A stretch of 39,760 nucleotides of DNA from Prevotella sp. UBA2756 (GCA_002353205.1 DEJE01000041.1:18140-57899), one strand, 5' to 3'. Shown: positions 16,211-25,431, numbered from the stretch's first letter. The notes: generated from the sequence alone by a model not told the origin. Numbers and translations: made by a program.

Positions 16211-17419
16211 ATGAGGAAACTTTGCATTTCAATCCTGTTCTGCATCGCTGCCGCCGGAGCGTGGGCACAAGAGACGATAGCAGTGAACACCGGCGACATC
16301 GTTTCGCCCGAACAGCATCCCGACCAGACGGTGACCTTCCGACTGATGGCACCCGAAGCGAGGAAGGTGGAGATAGAGGCCGACTTCCTGCCCAAACGGC
16401 TGGTGGACACCCCGATGGGGAAGATGGAACAGACGGGACGGGCAGAGATGACGCGCGCAGCCAACGGCCTATGGTCGTTCACGAGCGAGGCGCTGGCCCC
16501 CGAGCTCCACACCTACTGCTTCTATGTGGACGGCATTCGGATGAACGACCCGTCGAACGTGTACATGCTGCGCGATATCGCCACCTACACCAGCTACTTC
16601 ATCACCGACGGCAAGCTGAGCGAGAACTACGTAGTGAGAGACGTGGCGCACGGAACGGTGAGCAAGGTGTGGTACCCCAGCCCGGGACTCGACATGAACC
16701 GCCGACGCATGACCGTCTACACACCGGCAGGCTACGACGACAACCCGTCGCGACGCTACCCCGTGCTCTACCTCCTGCACGGTGCCGGGGGCGACGAGAA
16801 CGCATGGAGCGAGCTGGGGCGCGCCACGCAGATTGCCGACAACCTCATCGCCCAAGGGCTGGCCGAGCCGATGATCATCGTGATGCCCAACGGCAACGGG
16901 GGCCAGAAAGCCATGCCGGGAGAGTATGAGAACGCGATGTACAAACCGTCGTTCATGAACGCACGGACGATGGACGGCGCCATCGAGGCCGCCTTCGTCG
17001 ACGACGTCGTGGGCTATGTGGACAGTCACTACCGCACGAAGGCCGACCGCGACCACCGCGCCGTGGCCGGACTGTCGATGGGCGGCTTCCACTCGTGCTA
17101 CATCTCGGCCAACAACCCGACGACGTTCGGCTACGTGGGACTGTTCTCGGCGGCCATCAACCGTCAGGCCCCCAACGCGCCGAAGGGCTTCATCTACGAC
17201 AACCTGGAGGGCAAGCTGGGGCAGCTGTTCGCGCAGAAACCGCACCTCTACTACATCGCCATCGGCAAGACAGACTTCCTCTACAAGGACAATGAGCAGC
17301 TGCGCAAGATGCTCGACAAGCACCGCTGGCCCTACGAATACCGCGAGACCGAGGGCGGACACATCTGGGCCAACTGGCGCGTCTACCTGAACGAGTTCCT
17401 GCCCAAGCTGTTCAAGTAG
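16211..17419 (+). CDS. Secreted CE1-family esterase (feruloyl or acetyl-xylan type)
   Basis: 402 residues. Signal peptide MRKLCISILFCIAAAGAWA, an N-terminal beta-sandwich domain of the CBM48/E-set kind (VTFRLMAPEARKVEIEADF, about 38-56), then an alpha/beta hydrolase. YPVLYLLHGAGGDENAWSE marks the oxyanion region. Nucleophile Ser289 is in GLSMGG, the acid is probably Asp355 (GKTDF) and His384 is in GGHIW. The frame opens at a TTG (16175), which lies in the promoter; ATG at 16211 gives the signal peptide directly. It would remove ferulate or acetate from xylan side chains in the periplasm or outside. It is first in an operon with a lipoprotein and a GH35 enzyme. Confidence 0.9.
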   Translation: MRKLCISILFCIAAAGAWAQETIAVNTGDIVSPEQHPDQTVTFRLMAPEARKVEIEADFLPKRLVDTPMGKMEQTGRAEMTRAANGLWSFTSEALAPELHTYCFYVDGIRMNDPSNVYMLRDIATYTSYFITDGKLSENYVVRDVAHGTVSKVWYPSPGLDMNRRRMTVYTPAGYDDNPSRRYPVLYLLHGAGGDENAWSELGRATQIADNLIAQGLAEPMIIVMPNGNGGQKAMPGEYENAMYKPSFMNARTMDGAIEAAFVDDVVGYVDSHYRTKADRDHRAVAGLSMGGFHSCYISANNPTTFGYVGLFSAAINRQAPNAPKGFIYDNLEGKLGQLFAQKPHLYYIAIGKTDFLYKDNEQLRKMLDKHRWPYEYRETEGGHIWANWRVYLNEFLPKLFK

Positions 17420-17454
17420 GCAAAGCTTCCGCACTCCCAAAACTCCCGAAATAT

Positions 17455-17772
17455 ATGAAAAAGAGGATCCGCAATATCATCAACATGGCGCTGGCTGCAC
17501 TCATCGTGGCCTTGGGCTTCGGCAGCTGCCGCACATCGAAACACCTGACCGACAACCAGGGAGTGACAGAGACTGACGGCAACGGTCAGGTGCCGACGGA
17601 CACCATCTACTTAGAGCCGCCCGCAATCGTGAAGCCGCCCGAGGTCGATCCGCCTGTGTGTGTCTATGCCCCGCCGCCCGTGATGGAACAGAAGCCCGTG
17701 ATAGAGCAGAAGCCCGTCCGCGAGCGCCCCGTGGTGCTCTACGGTGCTCCGCCGACAAGAAAGAAGAAGTAG
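17455..17772 (+). CDS. Small proline-rich lipoprotein
   Basis: 105 residues. Signal peptide with lipobox GFGSC (Cys near 25), then a low-complexity mature part rich in Pro, Glu and Val, with the unit (M/I)EQKPV repeated and a basic end RKKK. No enzyme motif. It lies 35 bases after the esterase and 20 bases before the GH35 gene, so it is the middle gene of a three-gene operon. A Pro-rich anchored spacer could hold partner proteins at the membrane; this is a guess. Confidence 0.8.
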   Translation: MKKRIRNIINMALAALIVALGFGSCRTSKHLTDNQGVTETDGNGQVPTDTIYLEPPAIVKPPEVDPPVCVYAPPPVMEQKPVIEQKPVRERPVVLYGAPPTRKKK

Positions 17773-17792
17773 CCGGAGGGGAGAAAGACAGC

Positions 17793-19460
17793 ATGATGAA
17801 TACTACAAACAACGCTTACAGGATGTCACTGTGCCTGCTGGCCTGCCTGTTCCTGACGCTGACGACATCGTCGGCACAGTCGGCAGCCGACCGGCTGAGC
17901 CACCTGTTCGTCCTCGGCGGCGAGCTGTCGAACTCTGCCGCCACGAGCATCGGCGACATCGACGAGGTGATGCCGCGCATGCAGGCGCTCGGACTGAACA
18001 CCGTGCTGGTGCCGGTGTGCTGGGATCTGACCGAACCTGAGGAGGGCCGCTACGACTTCACGCTCGTTGACCGCGTCATCGACCGCGCCCGCGACTGCCG
18101 TCTGCAGGTGGTGCTGCTGTGGTTCGGTGCGTGGAAGAACTCCATGAGCTGCTACGCCCCGGCATGGTTCAAGCAAGACACGAAACGCTTCCCGCGCGCC
18201 ATGACGCGGTCGGGGAAGCCTCTCGAGATAGCGAGTGCCTTCTCGGAGGAAGTTTTCCAGGCCGACTGCCGCGTGTTCACGAAGCTGATGGAGCACCTGG
18301 CAGAGAAGGACAAAGGCTTCGGAACGGTGGCGATGATACAGATAGAGAACGAAATCGGCATGCTCGAAGATGCCCGCGACCACTCGCCGCTGGCCGAGAA
18401 AGCCTATCGCCAACCCGTGCCCGACACGTTGCTGAAGGCGCTGAAGCTGAAGAAACGGGGCTCGTGGCAGCAGGTCTTCGGCTCCGACGACTACGCCGAC
18501 GAGAAGTTCATGGCCTGGCACTACGCCTGCTACGTGGAGCGGCTGGCACAGGTGGCGCGCCGCATCTGCGACCGTCCGCTCTTCGTCAACGCCGCCATGA
18601 ACTCGCGCGGGCGTCGTCCGGGCGAATATCCGTCGGCCGGACCGCTGGCTCACCTCGCCGAGATATGGAAATGCGGTGCGCCGAGCGTCGACCTGCTGGC
18701 TCCCGACATCTACGACACAGGCTTCAAGGCGTGGGCAGCGCAATACGCCATGCCCGGCAACCCGCTCTTCATCCCCGAAAGCCGATGCTGCATCAACAGC
18801 GGCGTGCGCGCACTCTATGCCTTCGGTGAGCACCGCGCGCTCGGATTCAGCCCCTTCGCCATCGATCAGGCTCCTGCCGCGGAGACCGAACACGTGACCA
18901 AAGCCTACGACCTGCTGCGCCAGCTGAAGCCTTATCTGGCTCTGAGCGGAGTGGCGAGAGCGAAGAACACCTGGGGCTTGCTCTTCGACCGGCATGACAA
19001 AGAGCGCATCATCGACGACGGAACGACGGTGCTCACCTGCCGACACAACTTCACGCTGCCGTGGGACCCGCGCGCCACCGACGGAACGGAATGGCCCGAG
19101 GGCGGCGGCATCATCGTGAAGCTGCGCCCGAACGAATACCTCATAGCCGGCAACGGCATCGTGGTGGACTTCAAGACCAAGAGCGAGAAAGAACAGGAGG
19201 AACAGAAACGACTGGGAGAAGACGGCTTCGCCCTCGCCGACCGGCAACAGGAGTCGTCGCCGACAGCCGCTCAGCGCCCTGCAACAGCCTTCCGAGGCAA
19301 GCGGTGCGGCATTCTGAGCGTGGACCAGGTGAGCATCCTGCCCGACGGTTCGCTGCAATACATACGTCGCGACAACGGCGATCAGGATCATCAGGGCCGC
19401 CATGCACGTATCGGCGTTGGCGAATACAAGATACTGCACGTGAAGCTGTACTTGTATTAG
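17793..19460 (+). CDS. Secreted GH35-type beta-galactosidase-like enzyme with DUF5597-like C-terminus
   Basis: 555 residues from ATG at 17793 (GGAGGGGAG lies about 10 bases upstream; a second ATG follows at once). Signal peptide ends near SSAQ. The TIM barrel shows GLNTVLVPVCWDLTEPEEG, acid/base Glu187 in QIENEIG, and the likely nucleophile Glu329 in FIPES. The segment after the first Glu (MLEDARDHSPLAEKAY) and the C-terminal part (EGGGIIVKLRPNEYLIAGNG) match the GH35 branch that carries DUF5597. It likely removes terminal galactose from hemicellulose or pectin side chains. The open frame extends upstream through the lipoprotein gene, but that part is a shadow frame. A terminator follows at 19481. 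Confidence 0.9.
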   Translation: MMNTTNNAYRMSLCLLACLFLTLTTSSAQSAADRLSHLFVLGGELSNSAATSIGDIDEVMPRMQALGLNTVLVPVCWDLTEPEEGRYDFTLVDRVIDRARDCRLQVVLLWFGAWKNSMSCYAPAWFKQDTKRFPRAMTRSGKPLEIASAFSEEVFQADCRVFTKLMEHLAEKDKGFGTVAMIQIENEIGMLEDARDHSPLAEKAYRQPVPDTLLKALKLKKRGSWQQVFGSDDYADEKFMAWHYACYVERLAQVARRICDRPLFVNAAMNSRGRRPGEYPSAGPLAHLAEIWKCGAPSVDLLAPDIYDTGFKAWAAQYAMPGNPLFIPESRCCINSGVRALYAFGEHRALGFSPFAIDQAPAAETEHVTKAYDLLRQLKPYLALSGVARAKNTWGLLFDRHDKERIIDDGTTVLTCRHNFTLPWDPRATDGTEWPEGGGIIVKLRPNEYLIAGNGIVVDFKTKSEKEQEEQKRLGEDGFALADRQQESSPTAAQRPATAFRGKRCGILSVDQVSILPDGSLQYIRRDNGDQDHQGRHARIGVGEYKILHVKLYLY

Positions 19461-19474
19461 TTAAGAGGTAAGAG

Positions 19475-19619
19475 GTAAAAAAGAAACAGGGCATTCGTCA
19501 TCGCGACGAGCCCTGTTTCTTTATTGCTATTCATGCTCTAAAACTGTCATTCTGCTATAACAATAACTAATAACCAAATAATAATTAACTCATAATGTGT
19601 ACTAACTGCTAAAACTTTC
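19475..19619 (-). ncRNA. Possible small RNA of about 145 nt, antisense side of the GH35 3' end
   Basis: A consensus minus-strand promoter (TTTG 19653-19656, 20 bp, TACCTTTG 19625-19632) points away from gpmI into a region with no minus-strand gene. The transcript would be AT-rich and stop at the hairpin 19483-19519 followed by U6. Only stubs of open frame are present. No known RNA family was recognised. Confidence 0.4.
19481..19524. terminator. Bidirectional intrinsic terminator after the GH35 gene
   Basis: Twelve-bp stem AAGAAACAGGGC/GCCCTGTTTCTT with an inner CGTC/GACG pairing. In the plus direction it is followed by TTTATT; in the minus direction the hairpin ends in U6 (A-run at 19477-19482), an even better terminator. 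Confidence 0.85.
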
Positions 19620-19624
19620 TGATG

Positions 19625-19656
19625 CAAAGGTAAGGCATATTTCAATACGTTCCAAA
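19625..19656 (-). promoter_or_regulatory. Consensus Bacteroidetes promoter with no gene downstream
   Basis: On the minus strand TTTG-N20-TACCTTTG. The only product it could drive is the small RNA proposed at 19475-19619, as the next minus-strand gene is far beyond the terminator. The rest of the 553-bp gap (19461-20013) holds this, the terminator and the gpmI promoter repeat. Confidence 0.6.
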
Positions 19657-19833
19657 TCTGTGAATAACAACTTTTTCATCGTTATATGTTTTGCAAACTA
19701 TTTGAGACAAATACGAAAGATAACCGTTTCAAGACTTGCGCTTCTTGCGATGAAAGAGATACGTCCACGACCGCGCATGATACAAATAATAAGCATTTTG
19801 AAACAACAGCGGAAGGTGCATGCAAAGGGTTGG

Positions 19834-19971
19834 GAAAAAGAAAATCGAACTTTCTTTTTGCATTTCGCTCGTTTATTCGTAATTCTGGCTGCGCCGAAAT
19901 TACTTCCACTCGGAAATGAAAAAGAAAATCGAACTTTCTTTTTGCGTTTCGCTCGTTTATTCGTAATTTTG
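19834..19971 (+). promoter_or_regulatory. Duplicated promoter of phosphoglycerate mutase (two 54-bp copies)
   Basis: Copies at 19834-19887 and 19918-19971 differ at only two bases. Each holds an inverted repeat AAAAAGAAA/TTTCTTTTT whose right arm overlaps the -33 TTTG, then 19 bp, then the -7 box. The near copy (TTTG 19941-19944, TAATTTTG 19964-19971) is consensus; the far copy has TAATTCTG and is weakened. Confidence 0.75.
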
Positions 19972-20013
19972 CAGTCGCAAAGAATAAAGGATATAAAAAC
20001 GAAAAAAGATTTT

Positions 20014-21534
20014 ATGGCAAAGAAAGCTCTTTTGATGATTCTCGACGGATGGGGAATCGGACAACATGGCAAAGGCGACGTCATCTACAACACGCCGACC
20101 CCGTATCTCGATTATCTCACAGCTGTCAGTGCCCACTCGCAGCTGCAGGCCAGCGGTGAAGACGTGGGTCTGCCCGACGGACAGATGGGCAACTCGGAGG
20201 TGGGACACCTCAATATCGGTGCCGGACGCATCGTGTATCAGGACCTGGTGAAGATCAACCGTGCCTGCAAGGACGGTTCCATTCTGGAGAACCCGCAGGT
20301 GAAGGCCGCCTACGGCTACGCCAAGGAGACGGGTAAGAAGCTGCACCTGATGGGTCTGACGAGCGACGGCGGCGTTCACTCTTCGCTCGACCATCTGTTC
20401 AAGCTCGTTGAGATTGGCAAGGAATATGGACTGAAGGACCAGGTGTTCGTGCACTGCTTCATGGACGGCCGCGACACCGACCCGAAGTCGGGCAAGGGTT
20501 TCATCGACCAGCTGCAGAAAGAGTGCGACGCCAACGGCGCACACATCGCCAGCATCGTGGGACGTTTCTACGCCATGGACCGCGATAAGCGCTGGGAGCG
20601 CGTGAAGGAAGCCTACGATCTGATCGTTGCCGGACAGGGCAAGCAGTCGAAAGACATGGTGCAGGCCATGCAGGAGAGCTACGACGACGGCGTGACGGAC
20701 GAGTTCATCAAGCCCATCCATAACGCTTCGGTCAACGGTGTCATCGAGGAAGGCGACGTGGTCATCTTCATCAACTTCCGCAACGACCGCGCCAAGGAGC
20801 TCACCATCGCCCTTACACAGCAGGATCTCACCGAGCAGGGAATGAAAACGATCCCCGGACTGCAGTACTACTGCATGACACCCTACGACGCCAGCTTCAA
20901 GGGCGTGCACATTCTCTTCCCGAAAGAGAACGTAGAGGACACGCTGGGCGAATATCTCTCGCGCCAGGGCAAGAAGCAGCTGCACACGGCAGAGACGGAG
21001 AAGTATGCTCATGTGACCTTCTTCTTCAACGGAGGCCGCGAAAAGCCCTTCGAGAACGAGGACCGCATCCTCGTGGCAAGCCCGAAGGTGGCCACCTACG
21101 ACCTCAAACCGGAGATGTCGGCCTATGAGGTGAAGGACAAACTCGTCGCTGCCATCAACACGCAGATGTACGACTTCATCGTCGTGAACTTCGCCAACGG
21201 CGACATGGTGGGCCACACCGGCGTCTACAACGCCATCGCCAAGGCCGTGCACGCCGTCGACAACTGCGTGCGTGAGGTCATCGAGGCCGTGAAGGCCAAC
21301 GACTACGAGGCCATCATCATCGCCGACCACGGCAACGCCGACAACGCCATCAACCCCGACGGCACGCCGAACACCGCCCACTCGCTCAACCCCGTGCCCT
21401 TCATCTACGTGACCAACAACAACTCGGCCACGGTGAAGGACGGTCGTCTGGCCGATGTTGCACCCTCGATCCTCCACATCATGGGACTGGAACAGCCCTC
21501 CGACATGACCGGAGAGTGCCTCATCCAGGACTAA
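20014..21534 (+). CDS. gpmI: 2,3-bisphosphoglycerate-independent phosphoglycerate mutase
   Basis: 506 residues, full length. It interconverts 3- and 2-phosphoglycerate in glycolysis using two Mn ions. Seen: ALLMILDGWG start with metal Asp near 11, the phospho-acceptor Ser61 in MGNSEVGHLNIGAG, FMDGRDTDP, VGRFYAMDRDKRW, FINFRNDRAKEL, and the C-terminal metal site ADHGNADN with NTAHSLNPVPF. The frame continues upstream through the promoter repeats, but ATG at 20014 starts right at the conserved protein start and lies 42 bases after the -7 box. A single gene with its own terminator. Confidence 0.97.
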   Translation: MAKKALLMILDGWGIGQHGKGDVIYNTPTPYLDYLTAVSAHSQLQASGEDVGLPDGQMGNSEVGHLNIGAGRIVYQDLVKINRACKDGSILENPQVKAAYGYAKETGKKLHLMGLTSDGGVHSSLDHLFKLVEIGKEYGLKDQVFVHCFMDGRDTDPKSGKGFIDQLQKECDANGAHIASIVGRFYAMDRDKRWERVKEAYDLIVAGQGKQSKDMVQAMQESYDDGVTDEFIKPIHNASVNGVIEEGDVVIFINFRNDRAKELTIALTQQDLTEQGMKTIPGLQYYCMTPYDASFKGVHILFPKENVEDTLGEYLSRQGKKQLHTAETEKYAHVTFFFNGGREKPFENEDRILVASPKVATYDLKPEMSAYEVKDKLVAAINTQMYDFIVVNFANGDMVGHTGVYNAIAKAVHAVDNCVREVIEAVKANDYEAIIIADHGNADNAINPDGTPNTAHSLNPVPFIYVTNNNSATVKDGRLADVAPSILHIMGLEQPSDMTGECLIQD

Positions 21535-21595
21535 CGGACTGTTTTGAAGAGACTATCATAGCGCGTTACGAAGCTATTCTGAATCATAACCGCTG

Positions 21596-21635
21596 AAAAA
21601 AAGAGCTGATCACACTTCGTGGTCAGCTCTTTTTG
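21596..21635. terminator. Bidirectional terminator between gpmI and the GH28 gene
   Basis: AGAGCTGATCAC pairs with GTGGTCAGCTCT around ACTTC, with A-run on the left and T-run on the right, so it works for both convergent genes. Confidence 0.9.
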
Positions 21636-21642
21636 TCTATAA

Positions 21643-23094
21643 TTACCGCCGCGTGACGGACGACTGGGCGTTGCCTTTCGGCGTGCGTATGTCGGAGAAC
21701 GATTCGTTCGTCACGTCATCGAGGATGATGGCCGGGCGCTCATCGGGCCGCTGCAGGGTGATATGCAGGTGGTCCACATCGAGTCCGTCGACATGACGAG
21801 CGAAGAGACCGTAGGCCGGTGTGGGTCCTGCCCATCGCGGTTCGGGATAGTGAGTGCTCTGTTCGCGGTACGGTTTCTCTGCAAGATCGGCCGTTCCGCC
21901 GCCGCGATACTCCACTCGTATGTTGCTCAGACGGATATTCTTCAGCGGATGACCAGGCATACCGGTGACGATGATGCCGGCGAGCGAGTCGACATCGGTG
22001 GCCACCACGTTGTCGATGGAGATGTTTGCGCCGTAGCTGACGTCGGTACGCTCCTTCGGTCCGCGGTTGCGGCAGCCCGTTGTGATGTAGATAGGATAAT
22101 GATGGACGTGCTCCATGGTGATATTGCTCACCACGATGTTCTCCATGCGCCCCTGGTCCACCTCTTCAAAGGCCAAGCCGCTGCTCCACATACAGGTGCA
22201 GTTGGAGATAGCGATGTTGCGGTAGCCGCCGTTCGACTCCGTCCCGAGCTTGATACGCCCGCACACCCAGTTCACTTTCTCCGGCTGGTAGGTTCCGTCG
22301 AGGAGCGTACCGAGCTTGTAACCCGTGACAATGCAGTTGGTGATGGTCACATGTTCGGTGAAAACGGGTTTCTTCAGCGCGTAGGAACTCTTCAGCACGA
22401 TGCCGTCGTCGTTGGGTGTGTTCACCTTGCAGTTGCTCACGGTCATATATTTGCAGCAGTCGATGTCGATGCCGTCGCGGTTGGTATCGATGGTCACGTT
22501 GTCGATGGTGGCGATGTCGCAGCCTGTTGTGATGATGGCGAAGTGTCCTCCGCGGAAGATGGTGATGTCGCGAATGAGCACATTGCGGCACAACTTGAAG
22601 GCAATAGCCTTGTCACCCGTTCCGATGCTGCCGCCCTGCGGGTTGCCTGCGGTCTCGGTGTCGTGGCGTGTGAGCCCTTCACCGTCGATGGTTCCGAGTC
22701 CGGTGATGGCGATGTGCTTCTCTCCGTCGGCCCAGATGAGCGAGTTATGAAAATAGGTGTGGCCCCCGTCCTGATATTCCGGTCCGCCGAACACCTCACT
22801 CTCGTCGTATACCTTCATCGAAGCAGGTGCAGCGAGGATCGTGGCACCAAGGCTGAGGTGGAGCTCCACATAGCTCTTCATGCGTATGCTGCCGCAGAGA
22901 TAGGTGCCCGCAGGCACGACGACTCGTCCACCGCCTTGTGCAGCACAGGTCTCGATGGCTCGGTTGATGGCGGTGTGGTCGAGCGTTTTACCGTCGCCGA
23001 CAGCACCAAAATCCTTCACATTGTACTCAGAAGCCAGCACTTGAAGCGCGGTGAACGACAATAATAGCAAAAGCAACTTCTTCATTGCAGACAT
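21643..23094 (-). CDS. Secreted GH28 polygalacturonase-like enzyme
   Basis: 483 residues. Signal peptide (MKKLLLLLLSFTALQVLAS) from ATG 23094, or from a second ATG at 23085 that fits the signal better. A pectate-lyase-like beta-helix start (YNVKDFGAVGDGKTLDHTA) leads to the GH28 site: NRDGIDID, NTPNDDGIVLKSS (catalytic Asp pair) and GRIKLG (substrate-binding RIK). The usual GHG motif is replaced by GYKLG, so the catalytic His is not at its normal place; substrate may be other than plain polygalacturonan. It should act on pectin or rhamnogalacturonan fragments. Last gene of the lptB-GH115-GH28 unit, 32 bases after GH115. Confidence 0.88.
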   Translation of the reverse strand: MSAMKKLLLLLLSFTALQVLASEYNVKDFGAVGDGKTLDHTAINRAIETCAAQGGGRVVVPAGTYLCGSIRMKSYVELHLSLGATILAAPASMKVYDESEVFGGPEYQDGGHTYFHNSLIWADGEKHIAITGLGTIDGEGLTRHDTETAGNPQGGSIGTGDKAIAFKLCRNVLIRDITIFRGGHFAIITTGCDIATIDNVTIDTNRDGIDIDCCKYMTVSNCKVNTPNDDGIVLKSSYALKKPVFTEHVTITNCIVTGYKLGTLLDGTYQPEKVNWVCGRIKLGTESNGGYRNIAISNCTCMWSSGLAFEEVDQGRMENIVVSNITMEHVHHYPIYITTGCRNRGPKERTDVSYGANISIDNVVATDVDSLAGIIVTGMPGHPLKNIRLSNIRVEYRGGGTADLAEKPYREQSTHYPEPRWAGPTPAYGLFARHVDGLDVDHLHITLQRPDERPAIILDDVTNESFSDIRTPKGNAQSSVTRR

Positions 23095-23126
23095 ATTAAC
23101 AGTTGATAAAGACAGAACAGACCTCG

Positions 23127-25424
23127 TCAGCTACCCGCAGGAATCAGATAGCATCGGCGGTGGGGATGATTGTCGAGCTGCCACTGGTCAACGACGATAT
23201 GGTCGTCGATCGCGCGGATTTCCAAGGTGTGCACGCCGCTGTCAAGATGCACGGGCAGGTCGCGCAACGCCTGTCCGCGCAGCACATTCAGCTTCCACTG
23301 CTCCGAACGGAACGGCTCCTTGAGCGAGAACACCTGCGGTTCGGCGCCGTCGATGCTCACGCTGAAGCGTATGTCGCCGCTGTCGACGGCCTGCATCGGG
23401 ATGAGAGCGACGCGCAACGAGTAGTCGCCGCTGTCGGCAATCGTGAAGTGATAGCTCAGCTCACCGCCCTTGGGCAAGGCGACGGCGCGCATCGAATGAC
23501 CGAGCATCTGCACGATCTGCGCTCCCTCGGTGGCCGAATCGAAGTCGGCCGCACTGTTGGCCACGGCCACGGGAGCGGTCACCGTGTCGGTGGCGAGCTG
23601 CGCCCGGACGTTGGCGAAGACGGGCAATCGTCGCGGTGCGGCGTCCATGAGCCCTTTCCATTTGCCTCCGCCCAGACGGTTATACTGCTCGGTGAGCGAC
23701 AAGATATCGGCGTAGGCGCGCTGGCTCTCAGCCTCATCGCCCACGATCTTCTGCGTCATGGCAGCTGCGGCGAACACCGGATAGGTGATGGCGGCGAAGA
23801 AAGCATCGCTCAGCTCGGGGCGCACGAAGGCCCGGCTCTCCCATACAGTGGCCTTGATGCGCTCGAAGGCAGCCATCCGCTCGGCCGCTTCGCGACGGTT
23901 CAGCTCCGTCGTCGTCACGGGAGACAGTCCGCGCTCGTACCGTTTCTTGTCCAGTTCCACCTGCGTCCACCCCATGAATTCGGGCCGACGCTGTGCGCAC
24001 AGTCGGAAGGACTCGTGCATGGCTGGGAACAAACGCGTGCCGGCCTCGGTGCCGAACTGTCGGCAGAGCCACCGGTTAAAATGGTCGCAGAGCGTGGAAG
24101 GCGTTGCACTGTTGATGTTCCATGCCAAGTCGAGGAACAACTCCAGGTCGTACGACGCCACCTTCGGGTCGTGCACATTGGCAATCCAGAGCTTCCGTAC
24201 ATGACGACGGTAGGCTTCGTGCAGTTCCTGACAGATCAGTCCGGGCTGCGTCGTTGTCAGCCACAGGTAGTCGTGAGGCCTTCCCCAGTAGCTCAGGTGG
24301 TAGTAGATGCCAGCTCCTCCGCTGCGCCGTTGCTCGTCGGCATCGGAGAAGCGCGTCATGTATCCGTAGTTATCGTCGCACCACATCAGCGTGGCCGTCT
24401 CGGGTACGCGCAGCCCCATCTCGTAGAGTTGCAGCACTTCCTTGTAGGGCACGAACATCTGAGCCAGCCGCGACGGATTGCCCACATGGCGCCGCAGCAG
24501 CTGTTGCTGGTCGTCGATGACCGTCTGCAGCGCCTCAAACTTCTCTTGTTGGGTGGTATATCCCTCCATCGAACTGTCGTGAATGCCGCGCATGCCGATG
24601 GTGAAGATGTTGCCCGTTGAGCGTCGCACCTCCTTCAGGCGCTCCGTCCAGTAGTCGGTGACGGCTTTCCGGTTGGTCTTGTAGTTGAAGCGTCCGCGCT
24701 TGCTGACGTCCCATTCGCCGACATTGTTGCGCAGCAGGGGCTCGCAGTGCGACGTTCCGATGATGATGGCGCACGAGTCGGCCATCGCCTTGGCGCCTTC
24801 TATGCGGAAGAAAGCCGTGGTTCCCTCGTGCATGGCGGGCCAGATGGTGTTGGCCCGCAGGCGGAGCAGCAGTTCGAAGACCTTCCTGTAGGTCTTCACG
24901 CCGATGCGCCCCTCCTCTCCCGGCTCGAAGTTTCGGCTGCTCCATGGCCGCAGACTCCAGTCTTCGTCGTTGAGGAAGATGCCTCGCATGGCCACGCTGG
25001 GCCTCTGTTCGCTGCGGAACCCGTCGGGAAGCGTCAGTCGCGACTGCCGCTGGGGCACCACATCGCCCCACCACACCCACGGCGACACGCCCGCCAGGCG
25101 CGACAGTTCGAGGATGCCGTAGGCCGTTCCCCGTCCGCCGTTGCCCTCAACGATGATGTGTCCGTCGCCGGTCGTGATGCGGAATCCGTCGTCGGAGCCC
25201 TTGCGCTGCACGATGCGTATGGTTCCCTTTCGCGATGTCACGGGTGTGAAGCCCGTCACCTGCCGCATATCGTCGCAGAACATCTGCAGTGCGACATGCA
25301 CCACGGGGTCTGTCTTCCCCTCCACGGTGTAGGTGATGGGAGCCGAACCGTCGAACCATGTCAGCTGTGCATGGCATGCGACGGTTGCTGTCAGTAGCAG
25401 AACAGTAGTCAGTAGTTGTCTCAT
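23127..25424 (-). CDS. Secreted GH115 alpha-glucuronidase
   Basis: 765 residues with signal peptide MRQLLTTVLLLTATVACHAQ. GH115 features: N-terminal domain with GRGTAYGILELSRLAGVSPW, then RGIFLNDEDWSLRPW at the start of the barrel (about 147-161), RANTIWPAMHE, FTIGMRGIHDSSMEG, and MWCDDNYGY. The C-terminal part (about 600-765) is the beta-sandwich GH115_C-type domain. It removes 4-O-methyl-glucuronic acid from xylan, including from long chains. The start is 7 bases after the lptB stop, so it is surely co-transcribed with lptB, an odd pairing of a housekeeping transport gene and a carbohydrate enzyme. Confidence 0.93.
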   Translation of the reverse strand: MRQLLTTVLLLTATVACHAQLTWFDGSAPITYTVEGKTDPVVHVALQMFCDDMRQVTGFTPVTSRKGTIRIVQRKGSDDGFRITTGDGHIIVEGNGGRGTAYGILELSRLAGVSPWVWWGDVVPQRQSRLTLPDGFRSEQRPSVAMRGIFLNDEDWSLRPWSSRNFEPGEEGRIGVKTYRKVFELLLRLRANTIWPAMHEGTTAFFRIEGAKAMADSCAIIIGTSHCEPLLRNNVGEWDVSKRGRFNYKTNRKAVTDYWTERLKEVRRSTGNIFTIGMRGIHDSSMEGYTTQQEKFEALQTVIDDQQQLLRRHVGNPSRLAQMFVPYKEVLQLYEMGLRVPETATLMWCDDNYGYMTRFSDADEQRRSGGAGIYYHLSYWGRPHDYLWLTTTQPGLICQELHEAYRRHVRKLWIANVHDPKVASYDLELFLDLAWNINSATPSTLCDHFNRWLCRQFGTEAGTRLFPAMHESFRLCAQRRPEFMGWTQVELDKKRYERGLSPVTTTELNRREAAERMAAFERIKATVWESRAFVRPELSDAFFAAITYPVFAAAAMTQKIVGDEAESQRAYADILSLTEQYNRLGGGKWKGLMDAAPRRLPVFANVRAQLATDTVTAPVAVANSAADFDSATEGAQIVQMLGHSMRAVALPKGGELSYHFTIADSGDYSLRVALIPMQAVDSGDIRFSVSIDGAEPQVFSLKEPFRSEQWKLNVLRGQALRDLPVHLDSGVHTLEIRAIDDHIVVDQWQLDNHPHRRCYLIPAGS

Positions 25425-25431
25425 CCGCTTG

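Noticed and set aside
17826..19439. 537-codon minus-strand frame opposite the GH35 gene
   Set aside because: The GH35 frame has signal peptide, catalytic residues and ribosome site; the other frame is an antisense shadow.
19660..20013. In-frame N-terminal extension of phosphoglycerate mutase
   Set aside because: It covers the duplicated promoter, is not part of the family, and the protein starts normally at 20014.
19957..21477. 506-codon minus-strand frame opposite gpmI
   Set aside because: Antisense shadow of a fully conserved gene.
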